Positions 7,835 to 14,621 of a stretch of DNA of 17,047 nt are shown in pieces. Source of the stretch: Neisseriaceae bacterium (lineage in GTDB: Bacteria > Pseudomonadota > Gammaproteobacteria > Burkholderiales > UBA11063); the NCBI GenBank assembly GCA_947441745.1, contig CANEUJ010000020.1, forward strand, positions 1 to 17,047, read 5' to 3'. A program made the translations under genes and the position numbers. Numbering within the stretch: position 1 is the first letter of the stretch; each line of letters begins with the position of its first letter. The notes under the pieces are model-generated. The model did not search any database, was not told where the DNA came from, and saw only the letters and a list, made by a program, of their open reading frames with translations.

Positions 7835-9340
7835 TTAATGTGCCATTACAGGTTTTGCATTTGGATTTGGCCGTTTCAAAATAAATGGCATCCAAAATAT
7901 ACCTAAAATAATACAGCCTGTCATAAAATATAAGTCTAGATATGACTGAAACAAAGAGCTTTTTTGTACTGTATATGCTATTAATTGGGCGTTTCTGCTA
8001 CTAGAAAGTCCACTTAGATTGTGTGACCATATATGAAACCCGCGGGCATAATCAGATACATGTGAGGCTAAATCACCCCAAACGACTTGTTGTTGGGTAG
8101 ATAATACTGTTGCTGCAATTGAGGTACCAATTGACATTGAGAAATTTCTCGAAAAATTAAATACGCCAGAGCAGTCGCCACTTAATTGTTCAGGAACACC
8201 AATATATGCTATTGTAATTAATAGCACAAATATGCCTATCATTCCAAACCCTTGCAAGAAAACCAATAAAAATATTAATTTAATATTCGGAGTAGGCCCC
8301 ATATAACTCATTCCAATTAAACAAACCCCACTTAATAACATTGCAAAAGACATTAAAATACGTCCATCTATTTTTTTGCTTAAATTAATATAAATAGGAG
8401 CACCAATAACCGCTGCTACTCCACGAGGAACCTGCAAATAACCTGCAGTATCGACAGCCATTCCATAAACATTTTGTAGCATTGATGAAAAATATGTAAG
8501 TCCACCCGATAACATTGCAAAAAATACAAACATCATAATACACGATAATACAAAATTTAGATTTCTAAAAATCGCAAAATTTACTACTGAAGATAAAACT
8601 CGCCCTCGCCATACAAAAAACCCTAAAAATATAATAGATATAACTAATAAGCAAATCATCTCAATAGATTCAAACCACTGATTAGCATTTCCTTCATCAA
8701 CAAAATATTCAAGGCATCCAACCCCAACTAGCATAAAAAAGAAACTGGTAAAATCAATCCTCACGTCTTCTTTCTTACTGTCTTCCATAAATAATAAGAG
8801 CATCACAAAACCTAGAGTACATACTGGTACATTTACATAAAATACCCATCGCCAATTCCAATTCTCAATAATGGTACCACCCATTACTGGCCCAATAATA
8901 GGACCTAAAACAATACAGATTGTTACTATTGACATTATTTTGGGCTGTTCTTGTTCTGTGAAGTTCCCAACAACATAAGATTGAGCTAAAGCAGGTAAAA
9001 AAGCACCGCCAATCCCTTGAATTAACCGATAAACAATCATTTGATTTAAATCTGTTGCTGTTCCGCATAAAATAGAAGCACAACCAAAGATTATAGTTGA
9101 AATAAGAGCTACATTTTTAGTGCCATATTTTTTGGTCATTAACCCAGTTAGCGGTATACATATTGCAGCAGCTACGATATAGCTTGTCATAGTTAATGAA
9201 ATATCATTGATATTAGCACCTAATGCCCCCATCAAATCAGGAATTGCAACTGATACAATAGTCAAGTCAATAATTTCAGCTAATGCTAATATACTTAGGG
9301 CGTATGCAACTAAAGTGCGACGCTCAGTCCAAATACTCAT
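7835..9340 (-). CDS. emrB: EmrB-like drug:H+ antiporter (MFS, DHA2, 14 TM)
   Basis: Inner-membrane proton antiporter of the DHA2 family that pumps hydrophobic drugs or similar compounds into the adaptor-channel complex. About 501 aa with 14 hydrophobic segments. TM1 carries the conserved Asp in DLTIVSVAIPDLMG. Motif A is GLMTKKYGTKN after TM2, motif B is YRLIQGIGGAF, and motif C is GPIIGPVMGG followed by NWRWVFYVNVP, all diagnostic of DHA2/EmrB. The frame can be read from a GTG at 9346, but ATG at 9340 gives MSIWTERR and has AAAG 5 nt upstream, so I chose the ATG. First gene of the three-gene pump operon. A TATAAT lies at 9374-9379 and an imperfect inverted repeat at 9385-9406 next to it, a plausible site for a MarR- or TetR-type repressor, although no such regulator gene is in the window. 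Confidence 0.92.
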   Translation of the reverse strand: MSIWTERRTLVAYALSILALAEIIDLTIVSVAIPDLMGALGANINDISLTMTSYIVAAAICIPLTGLMTKKYGTKNVALISTIIFGCASILCGTATDLNQMIVYRLIQGIGGAFLPALAQSYVVGNFTEQEQPKIMSIVTICIVLGPIIGPVMGGTIIENWNWRWVFYVNVPVCTLGFVMLLLFMEDSKKEDVRIDFTSFFFMLVGVGCLEYFVDEGNANQWFESIEMICLLVISIIFLGFFVWRGRVLSSVVNFAIFRNLNFVLSCIMMFVFFAMLSGGLTYFSSMLQNVYGMAVDTAGYLQVPRGVAAVIGAPIYINLSKKIDGRILMSFAMLLSGVCLIGMSYMGPTPNIKLIFLLVFLQGFGMIGIFVLLITIAYIGVPEQLSGDCSGVFNFSRNFSMSIGTSIAATVLSTQQQVVWGDLASHVSDYARGFHIWSHNLSGLSSSRNAQLIAYTVQKSSLFQSYLDLYFMTGCIILGIFWMPFILKRPNPNAKPVMAH

Positions 9341-9373
9341 ATTCACTTTCGTTAATTTTTATATCAATGATGA

Positions 9374-9406
9374 ATTATACTACAAAGTCAATTAAATATA
9401 TCACTT
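9374..9406 (-). promoter_or_regulatory. Putative promoter and operator of the efflux operon
   Basis: On the minus strand TATAAT (9374-9379) lies 33 nt before the emrB ATG. No good -35 is seen at 16-18 nt. In its place, 9385-9406 is an imperfect 22-bp inverted repeat with arms AAGT/ACTT and 7 of 11 paired positions. A poor -35 with a dyad on top of it fits a regulated promoter, but the dyad is weak and AT-rich. Confidence 0.35.
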
Positions 9407-9429
9407 CTTCAAATACCCAAGTTACTTGA

Positions 9430-9732
9430 TTAAATTTGTAAACGCTTTACAATTTCACCGTCTATTATATGCTTATCAACAATTTCAGCTACATCTTTCT
9501 CATCAATATATGTATACCAAGTACTCTCTGGATATATAACTGCCACAGCCCCTAGCTCACAACGCCCCAAACAAGCTGATTTACTAGCACGAGCCTTACC
9601 CTCACCCCAGTTATCAGTATTTTGGAGGTGCTTTTTGGCTAAACTTTGCATATCTTGACTACAGATACTTCCACATCCAGTACCATCTTTTTTTATATTA
9701 GTGCAAAAGAATATATGCTTTTTATAAAACAT
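9430..9732 (-). CDS. Thioredoxin-like [2Fe-2S] ferredoxin domain protein
   Basis: 100-aa protein of the thioredoxin-fold [2Fe-2S] ferredoxin family (Aquifex-type Fd, also related to NuoE). HIFFCTN opens the fold. Cluster ligands are probably Cys10, Cys24, Cys54 and Cys58, the last two in the diagnostic CLGRCELG. Cys20 is an additional cysteine. AVIYPESTWYTYIDEKDVAEIVDKHI is the typical C-terminal half. Single-domain proteins like this are common in Betaproteobacteria; their electron partners are mostly unknown. AAGG lies 9 nt before the ATG. It follows argS after 31 nt on the same strand and is probably cotranscribed with it. An 11-bp palindrome, CAAGTAACTTG, lies just past the stop (9418-9428) but has no T tract, so I do not call it a terminator. 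Confidence 0.85.
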   Translation of the reverse strand: MFYKKHIFFCTNIKKDGTGCGSICSQDMQSLAKKHLQNTDNWGEGKARASKSACLGRCELGAVAVIYPESTWYTYIDEKDVAEIVDKHIIDGEIVKRLQI

Positions 9733-9763
9733 TTTTACAAACCTTAATAAATTTCAATTTAAT

Positions 9764-11527
9764 CTACATTCTATCTATAGTATTTATTCCCAGCAAATCT
9801 AATCCAGTTTTTAAAACTTCAGCAGTTAAGGTTGCAATAGCCAAACGACTTTCTTTAATAGCATTGTTTTCAGATTTCAAAATTGGGCATGCCTCATAAA
9901 ACTGCATAAATAAACTAGCCAAATTATACAGATATTGGCACATATAATGTGGATATGCTTCTTTAGCAGTAACATCTACAGCATCCGCAAATTTAGCAAT
10001 ATGAAGAGCTAATTTATGTTCTGCTACTTCATTAATATTAATTTGATAGCTACTACAATCTCTAGTCTCAGCTTTTTTTAGAATACTTTGTATTCTAGTA
10101 TAAGCATAGAGTAAATATGGTGCAGTATTACCATCAAAAGCAAGCATCTTATCAAAACTAAAAATATAATCACTATTACGGTTTTTTGATAAATCCGAAT
10201 ATTTAATCGAATCTATCGCTAAGATATTAGCTAATTCATTTTTATCTTCTTCACTCCACTCGACATTTCTATCTTCAATAATTTTTTTAGCACGAAGTTT
10301 AGCTTCACTAATCAAATCTATAAGACGAACTGTGCCACCGTCACGTGTCTTAAATGGCTTACCATCTTCATTCATCATAGTACCAAAAGGCGTATGTTCA
10401 AGCTTAGTATCATGCTTTGCAAAACCAGCTTTCTTACCCACTAAAAACAACTGTTTAAAATGGAATGATTGCCGTGCATCAACAACATAAACAATCCGCG
10501 TTGCCTTTAGATTATCCACTCGATAATTAATAGCCGCCAAATCTGTAGTTGCATACAAATACCCACCATCTTGTTTTTGAACTATAAAAGGTGTCTCCTC
10601 CCCTCCAGATAACTCTCCTTCTGCAAAAAATACACATTTAGCACCATTACTATCAGTTATTAATTTTTTTTCTTCAAGAATCTTAATTATATCAGGTAGC
10701 TTAGTTTCGTAAAAACTCTCACCAATAGCATTATCATTTGTTAGTGGCACTCCAAGTAAATCATATATTTCTTGGCAATGCCTTAATGACTCATCTCTAA
10801 AAGTAGACCAATCTTTATATACATTCTCGTATCCATTACGCCAGTTTTGTAGTTTTACTACATATTCACGTGCCTTATTGGCAAAATCTGCATCTTCATC
10901 AAACTTTTGTTTTGAATTACGGTAAAACTGCTCTAAATCTCTAACTGAGAAATTAGTATCACTACTAGAATTAGGGTTTACAAAGTCTTGTTCTTTCATA
11001 TAGGCAATAAGCATCCCAAACTGAGTACCCCAATCTCCCACATGGTTTTGGCGAATAACATTATCCCCCATATAAGCAAAAACTCTTGCTAAGGCATCTC
11101 CAATAACTGTACTACGTAAATGCCCCACATGCATTTCCTTAGCTAAGTTGGGAGAAGATAAATCAACAACAACTGTCTGAGCTCTATGAGATAAATAACT
11201 AACTCCATAGTGATTGCTAGAATTCAGACTTGCTACAAAACTCTCTAAATATTTATTATCTAAAGTAATATTAATAAATCCAGGCCCTGCAATTTCAAGC
11301 TTTGTTACGATACTATCTAACTTAACAGTAGTAATAATCTTAGTGGCTAATTCTCTTGGATTTTGTTTTAATGCCTTAGCTGCACCCATAGCACCATTCA
11401 TTTGAAAATCCCCAAACTCAGGACGCGTTGCTTCAACTAATAATACAGGTGTTTCAGGTGCAATTCCAAGCTCATTAAAAGCTTCCCTAAATTTAGTTTC
11501 TAAAACATTAGAAATTGTATGTAACAT
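9764..11527 (-). CDS. argS: ArgS, arginyl-tRNA synthetase
   Basis: Class I synthetase that charges tRNA-Arg in the cytoplasm. 587 aa against 577 for E. coli. The N-terminal additional domain (about 1-115) ends with GPGFINI. The HIGH-type signature is HVGH at 133-136 within LAKEMHVGHLRST. The KMSKS position is replaced by the EDGKPFKTRDGG loop (about 386-397), which is normal for ArgS. The alpha-helical anticodon-binding DALR domain fills the C-terminus, ending GINTIDRM like other ArgS. AAAGG at 11537-11541 is 9 nt from the ATG. A strong terminator (11549-11577) stands only 21 nt before the start codon, so argS must rely on readthrough from rpsT or on a promoter ahead of or inside the hairpin. 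The small ferredoxin gene follows. Confidence 0.96.
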   Translation of the reverse strand: MLHTISNVLETKFREAFNELGIAPETPVLLVEATRPEFGDFQMNGAMGAAKALKQNPRELATKIITTVKLDSIVTKLEIAGPGFINITLDNKYLESFVASLNSSNHYGVSYLSHRAQTVVVDLSSPNLAKEMHVGHLRSTVIGDALARVFAYMGDNVIRQNHVGDWGTQFGMLIAYMKEQDFVNPNSSSDTNFSVRDLEQFYRNSKQKFDEDADFANKAREYVVKLQNWRNGYENVYKDWSTFRDESLRHCQEIYDLLGVPLTNDNAIGESFYETKLPDIIKILEEKKLITDSNGAKCVFFAEGELSGGEETPFIVQKQDGGYLYATTDLAAINYRVDNLKATRIVYVVDARQSFHFKQLFLVGKKAGFAKHDTKLEHTPFGTMMNEDGKPFKTRDGGTVRLIDLISEAKLRAKKIIEDRNVEWSEEDKNELANILAIDSIKYSDLSKNRNSDYIFSFDKMLAFDGNTAPYLLYAYTRIQSILKKAETRDCSSYQININEVAEHKLALHIAKFADAVDVTAKEAYPHYMCQYLYNLASLFMQFYEACPILKSENNAIKESRLAIATLTAEVLKTGLDLLGINTIDRM

Positions 11528-11548
11528 ATTTATATACCTTTAGTTATT

Positions 11549-11577
11549 AAAAAACCCCGAACAAGACGGGGTTTTTT
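11549..11577 (-). terminator. Rho-independent terminator after rpsT (bidirectional in sequence)
   Basis: Perfect 11-bp stem AAAAAACCCCG / CGGGGTTTTTT with a 7-nt loop. Because both an A6 and a T6 tract flank the GC core, it could work on either strand. It ends the rpsT transcript on the minus strand and lies 21 nt ahead of the argS ATG. Confidence 0.9.
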
Positions 11578-11621
11578 GCAAGTTAATCGCTCATAATTAA
11601 ATAAGCTAATTAATAGCGTAA

Positions 11622-11885
11622 TTAAGCCATAGCTTTGACTTTAGCAGATAATCTACTTTTATGACGCGCTGCTTTATTCTTGTGGAATATACCTTTACGG
11701 GCGATTTTGTCAATTGTTGATTGTGTGCTTTTAAACTCATTCTGAGCCACTGATTTATCACCACCAGAGATAGCTTTTAAGACTTTCTTAACTGCAGTTC
11801 TGAACTCGGTTCTAAGTGAGAAGTTATGGTCGCGACGACTAATCGACTGACGTGCACGTTTTTTTGCTTGTACTGTATTTGCCAT
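11622..11885 (-). CDS. rpsT: Ribosomal protein S20
   Basis: Small-subunit protein that binds 16S rRNA early in 30S assembly. The 87-aa length equals the family norm. It is very basic: MANTVQAKKRARQS at the start, RRDHNFSLRTEFRTAVKKV in the middle, and GIFHKNKAARHKSRL near the end are family hallmarks. The ATG start has AGGA 9 nt upstream. It is monocistronic or nearly so: a leader of about 80 nt from an extended -10 promoter at 11971-11979, and a strong terminator 45 nt downstream. Confidence 0.97.
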   Translation of the reverse strand: MANTVQAKKRARQSISRRDHNFSLRTEFRTAVKKVLKAISGGDKSVAQNEFKSTQSTIDKIARKGIFHKNKAARHKSRLSAKVKAMA

Positions 11886-11970
11886 GAATTATTTTCCTAA
11901 TAATATTTATTCGACGGTTTGTTTGAGAAACTTATCTTCAAGTTAAAACCAAAGTTTATACACTAACGTG

Positions 11971-11979
11971 ATTATATCA
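11971..11979 (-). promoter_or_regulatory. Extended -10 promoter of rpsT
   Basis: The minus strand reads TGATATAAT, a perfect -10 with TGn extension. The start is expected near 11964, giving an rpsT leader of about 80 nt. The -35 region is weak. Seen directly; activity inferred. Confidence 0.6.
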
Positions 11980-12052
11980 TATTCCCAATAACTAGATATT
12001 GACTTTTACAAAATAATTTAACTAATCACCTAAATTTCGAATTAATTGTCCA

Positions 12053-12082
12053 ATGACCCTAAGTATAAATTTATGGTAAAAT
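12053..12082 (+). promoter_or_regulatory. Promoter of the DUF2442 gene
   Basis: ATGACC (12053-12058, 4 of 6 to -35), 18-nt spacer, and TAAAAT (12077-12082) preceded by TGG, an extended -10. The start would be near 12089, about 30 nt before the gene. It is divergent from the rpsT promoter, with about 75 bp between the two -10 elements. Confidence 0.5.
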
Positions 12083-12119
12083 ATCACTAGTTACAATTTT
12101 AAAAGTTAGATAGTGTAAT

Positions 12120-12359
12120 ATGACTAAGTTTATTAACGTAATACCATTAGACAATTATATATTACATATTATCACTGATGATAGCGGAACGTATGATTTT
12201 AACGTACTCCCTGAACTAGAGCGCATCCCATCATATAAGCGATTATATGATAAAGAATACTTTAAGCAAGTGAAATGTAAAAACGAGAGAATCTACTGGG
12301 GTTATGATCATGATTTTCATATAGACCAAGTCCTAGCCAGAGCTCGTAAACTAGCATAA
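12120..12359 (+). CDS. DUF2442 domain protein
   Basis: 79-aa protein with the DUF2442 pattern: NVIPLDNYILHIITDDSGTYDFNVLPEL, then a Leu/Phe helix region, then a final I-Y-W-x4-D motif (about 58-64). Members are small, single-domain and of unknown biochemistry. They are often near toxin-antitoxin or mobile genes, and commonly sit beside DUF4160, which is absent here. The start has only a weak purine stretch (GATAG, 12108-12112), so translation may be low, but no better start exists. It points toward the ATPase/DUF4276 operon and converges on it with a 52-bp gap. Whether it belongs to that system or is an unrelated passenger in the same insert is open. Confidence 0.75.
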   Translation: MTKFINVIPLDNYILHIITDDSGTYDFNVLPELERIPSYKRLYDKEYFKQVKCKNERIYWGYDHDFHIDQVLARARKLA

Positions 12360-12411
12360 GAATCATATTAAAATACCACCTACCACCGATAATCTTCTTA
12401 AGATGAATAGC

Positions 12412-13356
12412 TTACCCTTTAATTATAATCCTATCTTTATCAACAAATGATCCTAAATTGGCAATAAAGCTATCATTAGTGACATGCATAGCATACACTA
12501 TTATATATTCAATACCATCAAATAAATCTGGTTTTAATTCAAACTCTTTAAGAATAAATATCTTATCTTCAACTCTGTATAAGCTATCAACAATAACTGT
12601 TTCAACTTGTGTATCAAGAGTAATACCACTACCTAATAGTAGATTGGTTAAAATAGTTATGCTATCTAGTTTAGCCCCATCTTGCAGTAGCAAATCCTCT
12701 AACTCTTTCTGGTTTATTTCATTAAAGTTTTTATCATAAATAGCATTATAATGTAATTCAGAAGGAGATATACCAATTTGCATCAGCAACGATTTTATAC
12801 CTTTAACTAGATGATAAAAACTTAAAGACCTTTGATTATATATATCCAAAAACTTTCCAATTTCTCTTGACCCTGAAACTTTTTGATATATACCTTCAGT
12901 TATTTTATCAAGTAAGTCGGCAGGACTTCTTTTTGAGTCAGGGCTTCGATAGGTTTTTTTATTTTGTAAGAGCCTTAGGTTTGGAATATGCAAAGCATTT
13001 TCAACAGCCATAAGATCTGCCAAATAAAATGACTCCAACTCATGGCAAGCTATCCGCACAAGCAAAGGGCAATTAGTTCCCATAGAAATTGACTCCAGAA
13101 GCTTTTTCTTGATAACTTTACAATCCCCTGCATCCTGATCCCGTAATATAAGATGAGCCACTTTATACCCATCTGGTAAAACATACTTACCAATTCTTTT
13201 TGAAATATTTTTTTCCAAATCAGACTTACCCTGAAAAGGATGGTATTCAATTTTCAAATTATTTAATCCAACTTCATTAATAAAAAGTCTAGGAATAAGG
13301 CTTTCAAGCATGGCTTTAGCAGATAACTCCTCTAGCCAAAAAACCAACTTTTTCAT
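12412..13356 (-). CDS. DUF4276 (TOPRIM-like) protein with an unusual C-terminal extension
   Basis: 314 aa. Residues 1 to about 192 fit DUF4276: VFWLEELSAKAMLESLIPRL with Glu9/Glu10, then HLILRDQDAGDC (68-79) with Asp73/Asp75, HELESFYLADL (105-115), and the closing SGSREIGKFLDI (161-172). A first-strand Glu followed by a DxD on a later strand matches the TOPRIM metal site of OLD-type nucleases; that assignment is inferred. DUF4276 proteins usually end near here. This one continues for about 110 residues (203-314) in a pattern like the tail of type III restriction Mod methyltransferases: an LLLGSGITL segment, then VETV, a Y-x-V-E-D-K strand pair, and a final NDS-x3-N-x3-F-x5-I. Its ATG overlaps the ATPase stop (ATGA), so the pair is coupled and very likely works as one complex. 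No terminator is clear downstream. Confidence 0.8.
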   Translation of the reverse strand: MKKLVFWLEELSAKAMLESLIPRLFINEVGLNNLKIEYHPFQGKSDLEKNISKRIGKYVLPDGYKVAHLILRDQDAGDCKVIKKKLLESISMGTNCPLLVRIACHELESFYLADLMAVENALHIPNLRLLQNKKTYRSPDSKRSPADLLDKITEGIYQKVSGSREIGKFLDIYNQRSLSFYHLVKGIKSLLMQIGISPSELHYNAIYDKNFNEINQKELEDLLLQDGAKLDSITILTNLLLGSGITLDTQVETVIVDSLYRVEDKIFILKEFELKPDLFDGIEYIIVYAMHVTNDSFIANLGSFVDKDRIIIKG

Positions 13357-14540
13357 TGTGGATCAACATTTTCAAAAAACCCTTGTTGCCATAAGTATCC
13401 TAGTTGATCACCATCTTGCATATATTCGCTAATTTGTTTATCTGTATTAGCACGTTTGATATCCGTAAAACCGCTTTTTTTTACCAACCAGAATACTTCA
13501 TTTAATTTGGCAGCATTTAAAAACTCAGGAGAATGTGTAGACACAAAAACCTGGCCTCCACGCTGTGAATAAAGCCTAAACTCTTCTGCTAGCTCTGTTA
13601 ATAGTTTAGGGTAAAGTTGATTCTCTGGTTCTTCAACGCATAACAATGGATGTGGTTTTGGATCATAAAGCAAAATTAAATATGCCAGCATTTTAATAGT
13701 ACCATCTGATACATGACGTGCTAAAAACGGATCCTCAAAAGCTCCATCTCTGAATTTTAACAGCACCCTACCTTCTTCGGTAATTTTTGTTTCAACATCA
13801 GCAATTCCTGGCACTCTATGTGATAATCCATTTAAAATAGCTTTGAATACTTGAGGATGATTTTTATATAGATAATCTGTTACCGAAGATAAGTTATCAC
13901 CATCTTTTGATAAGTGTTCAGCAAAATCATACGGATTTTCATATCTTGCGTTAGTGATATGAAAATCTGAAATATGCCAATTTTGAATCAAATCCCCCAA
14001 AGCCTTAACAGCTGGAAATGTTTCAAACTGACTGAGACCTTTAATCGCGAGTATATTTTTAGCTTTTAAAGTATGCTCAACTCTATCTAATTTAGTATCA
14101 TCAATAATTTCAGCTAATTCATTCGTAATCGCAGTACCAGAGCCTCGACGAAAGTTCAAAAACTGCCATGGCTTACCCCTTGGCCCTCTTCGATAAGATA
14201 GCACTTCACGCACCACAATCGGTTGACCTTCCTCTTCATCTATTTCCAAATGATAAGTACAAAGAGGTTTATCAATCTCAATTCTAAATTTAATGATTAT
14301 CTCAATACTACCACTACAATTACGAGTTCTTACTTCTTTAAAGCCCAAACCACCACCAAGTTTAGCCAAAGCAGTTTGTACATTATCCGACATTGCATCC
14401 TTGAGAAAATTAAACACCTGAAAAATCGTAGATTTTCCAGTACCATTTGCTCCAACGATAATACAAAACTTGGGAATATCCTGCATTTTTATATGTTTAA
14501 ACGCTCTAAAGTTTTTTAATTCTATTGCTTCAATATGCAT
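13353..14540 (-). CDS. AAA_21/OLD-type ABC ATPase
   Basis: 395-aa soluble SMC-like ABC ATPase. It starts with IEAIELKNFRAFKH, the usual first strands of RecF/OLD ATPases. Walker A is GANGTGKS (30-37). The degenerate ABC signature is VSDGTIK (277-283). Walker B with catalytic Glu is LLCVEEPE (299-306), followed by the D-loop. The switch His lies in STHSPEF (334-340). The intervening region (about 60-270) is the lobe insertion and is helical around 150-235; no long Rad50-like coiled coil is present. Unlike true OLD proteins there is no fused TOPRIM domain; the overlapping DUF4276 gene seems to supply it in trans, as in PARIS (AriA + AriB). It starts 70 bp after serS with its own extended -10 promoter (14568-14576). 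A role in anti-phage or anti-plasmid defence is inferred from the architecture. Confidence 0.87.
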   Translation of the reverse strand: MHIEAIELKNFRAFKHIKMQDIPKFCIIVGANGTGKSTIFQVFNFLKDAMSDNVQTALAKLGGGLGFKEVRTRNCSGSIEIIIKFRIEIDKPLCTYHLEIDEEEGQPIVVREVLSYRRGPRGKPWQFLNFRRGSGTAITNELAEIIDDTKLDRVEHTLKAKNILAIKGLSQFETFPAVKALGDLIQNWHISDFHITNARYENPYDFAEHLSKDGDNLSSVTDYLYKNHPQVFKAILNGLSHRVPGIADVETKITEEGRVLLKFRDGAFEDPFLARHVSDGTIKMLAYLILLYDPKPHPLLCVEEPENQLYPKLLTELAEEFRLYSQRGGQVFVSTHSPEFLNAAKLNEVFWLVKKSGFTDIKRANTDKQISEYMQDGDQLGYLWQQGFFENVDPQ

Positions 14541-14567
14541 TTTTATTACTCGATAAATATTTTTATT

Positions 14568-14594
14568 ATTTTAACATATATCTGTTATTAGTGC
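14568..14594 (-). promoter_or_regulatory. Promoter of the ATPase-DUF4276 operon
   Basis: The minus strand has TAAAAT preceded by TGT (14568-14576), an extended -10. It also has TTAGCA, a 4-of-6 -35, at an 18-nt spacing. Transcription would begin near 14561, about 20 nt before the ATPase ATG. It gives the accessory pair a start of its own, independent of serS. Confidence 0.5.
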
Positions 14595-14621
14595 TAACTT
14601 ATATAATTACTTAAGCACTAA
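14588..14621. repeat. 8-bp perfect inverted repeat over the serS end and the ATPase -35
   Basis: TTAGTGCT (14588-14595) and AGCACTAA (14614-14621) are perfectly complementary arms around an 18-nt AT-rich spacer. One arm covers the last codons of serS and the other overlaps the predicted -35 of the ATPase operon. No T tract follows the arm in the serS direction, so an operator is more likely than an intrinsic terminator. Confidence 0.55.

Noticed and set aside
8865..9083. Minus-strand frame of 72 codons inside emrB
   Set aside because: It is an out-of-frame shadow of the emrB membrane segments and ends without any domain pattern.
9418..9428. CAAGTAACTTG palindrome after the ferredoxin gene as a terminator
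   Set aside because: It has a 5-bp stem, a one-base centre and no T run.
11528..11621. T-box riboswitch ahead of argS
   Set aside because: T-boxes belong to Gram-positive bacteria, and the 94-bp gap lacks the stem I specifier loop and T-box sequence; only a plain terminator hairpin is present.
12458..12739. Plus-strand frame of 93 codons opposite the DUF4276 gene
   Set aside because: I considered an antisense antitoxin or inhibitor. The Ser/Leu-rich product looks like the complement of the real gene and has no start signals.
14223..14519. Plus-strand frame of 98 codons opposite the 5' part of the ATPase gene
   Set aside because: It is a low-complexity Ser/Thr/Phe-rich shadow with no Shine-Dalgarno; the ATPase motifs on the other strand are unambiguous.
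12120..14540. Integrase, transposase or direct-repeat boundaries around the accessory insert
   Set aside because: I saw no recombinase gene, terminal inverted repeats, tRNA or target-site duplication; the insert is inferred only from gene content.
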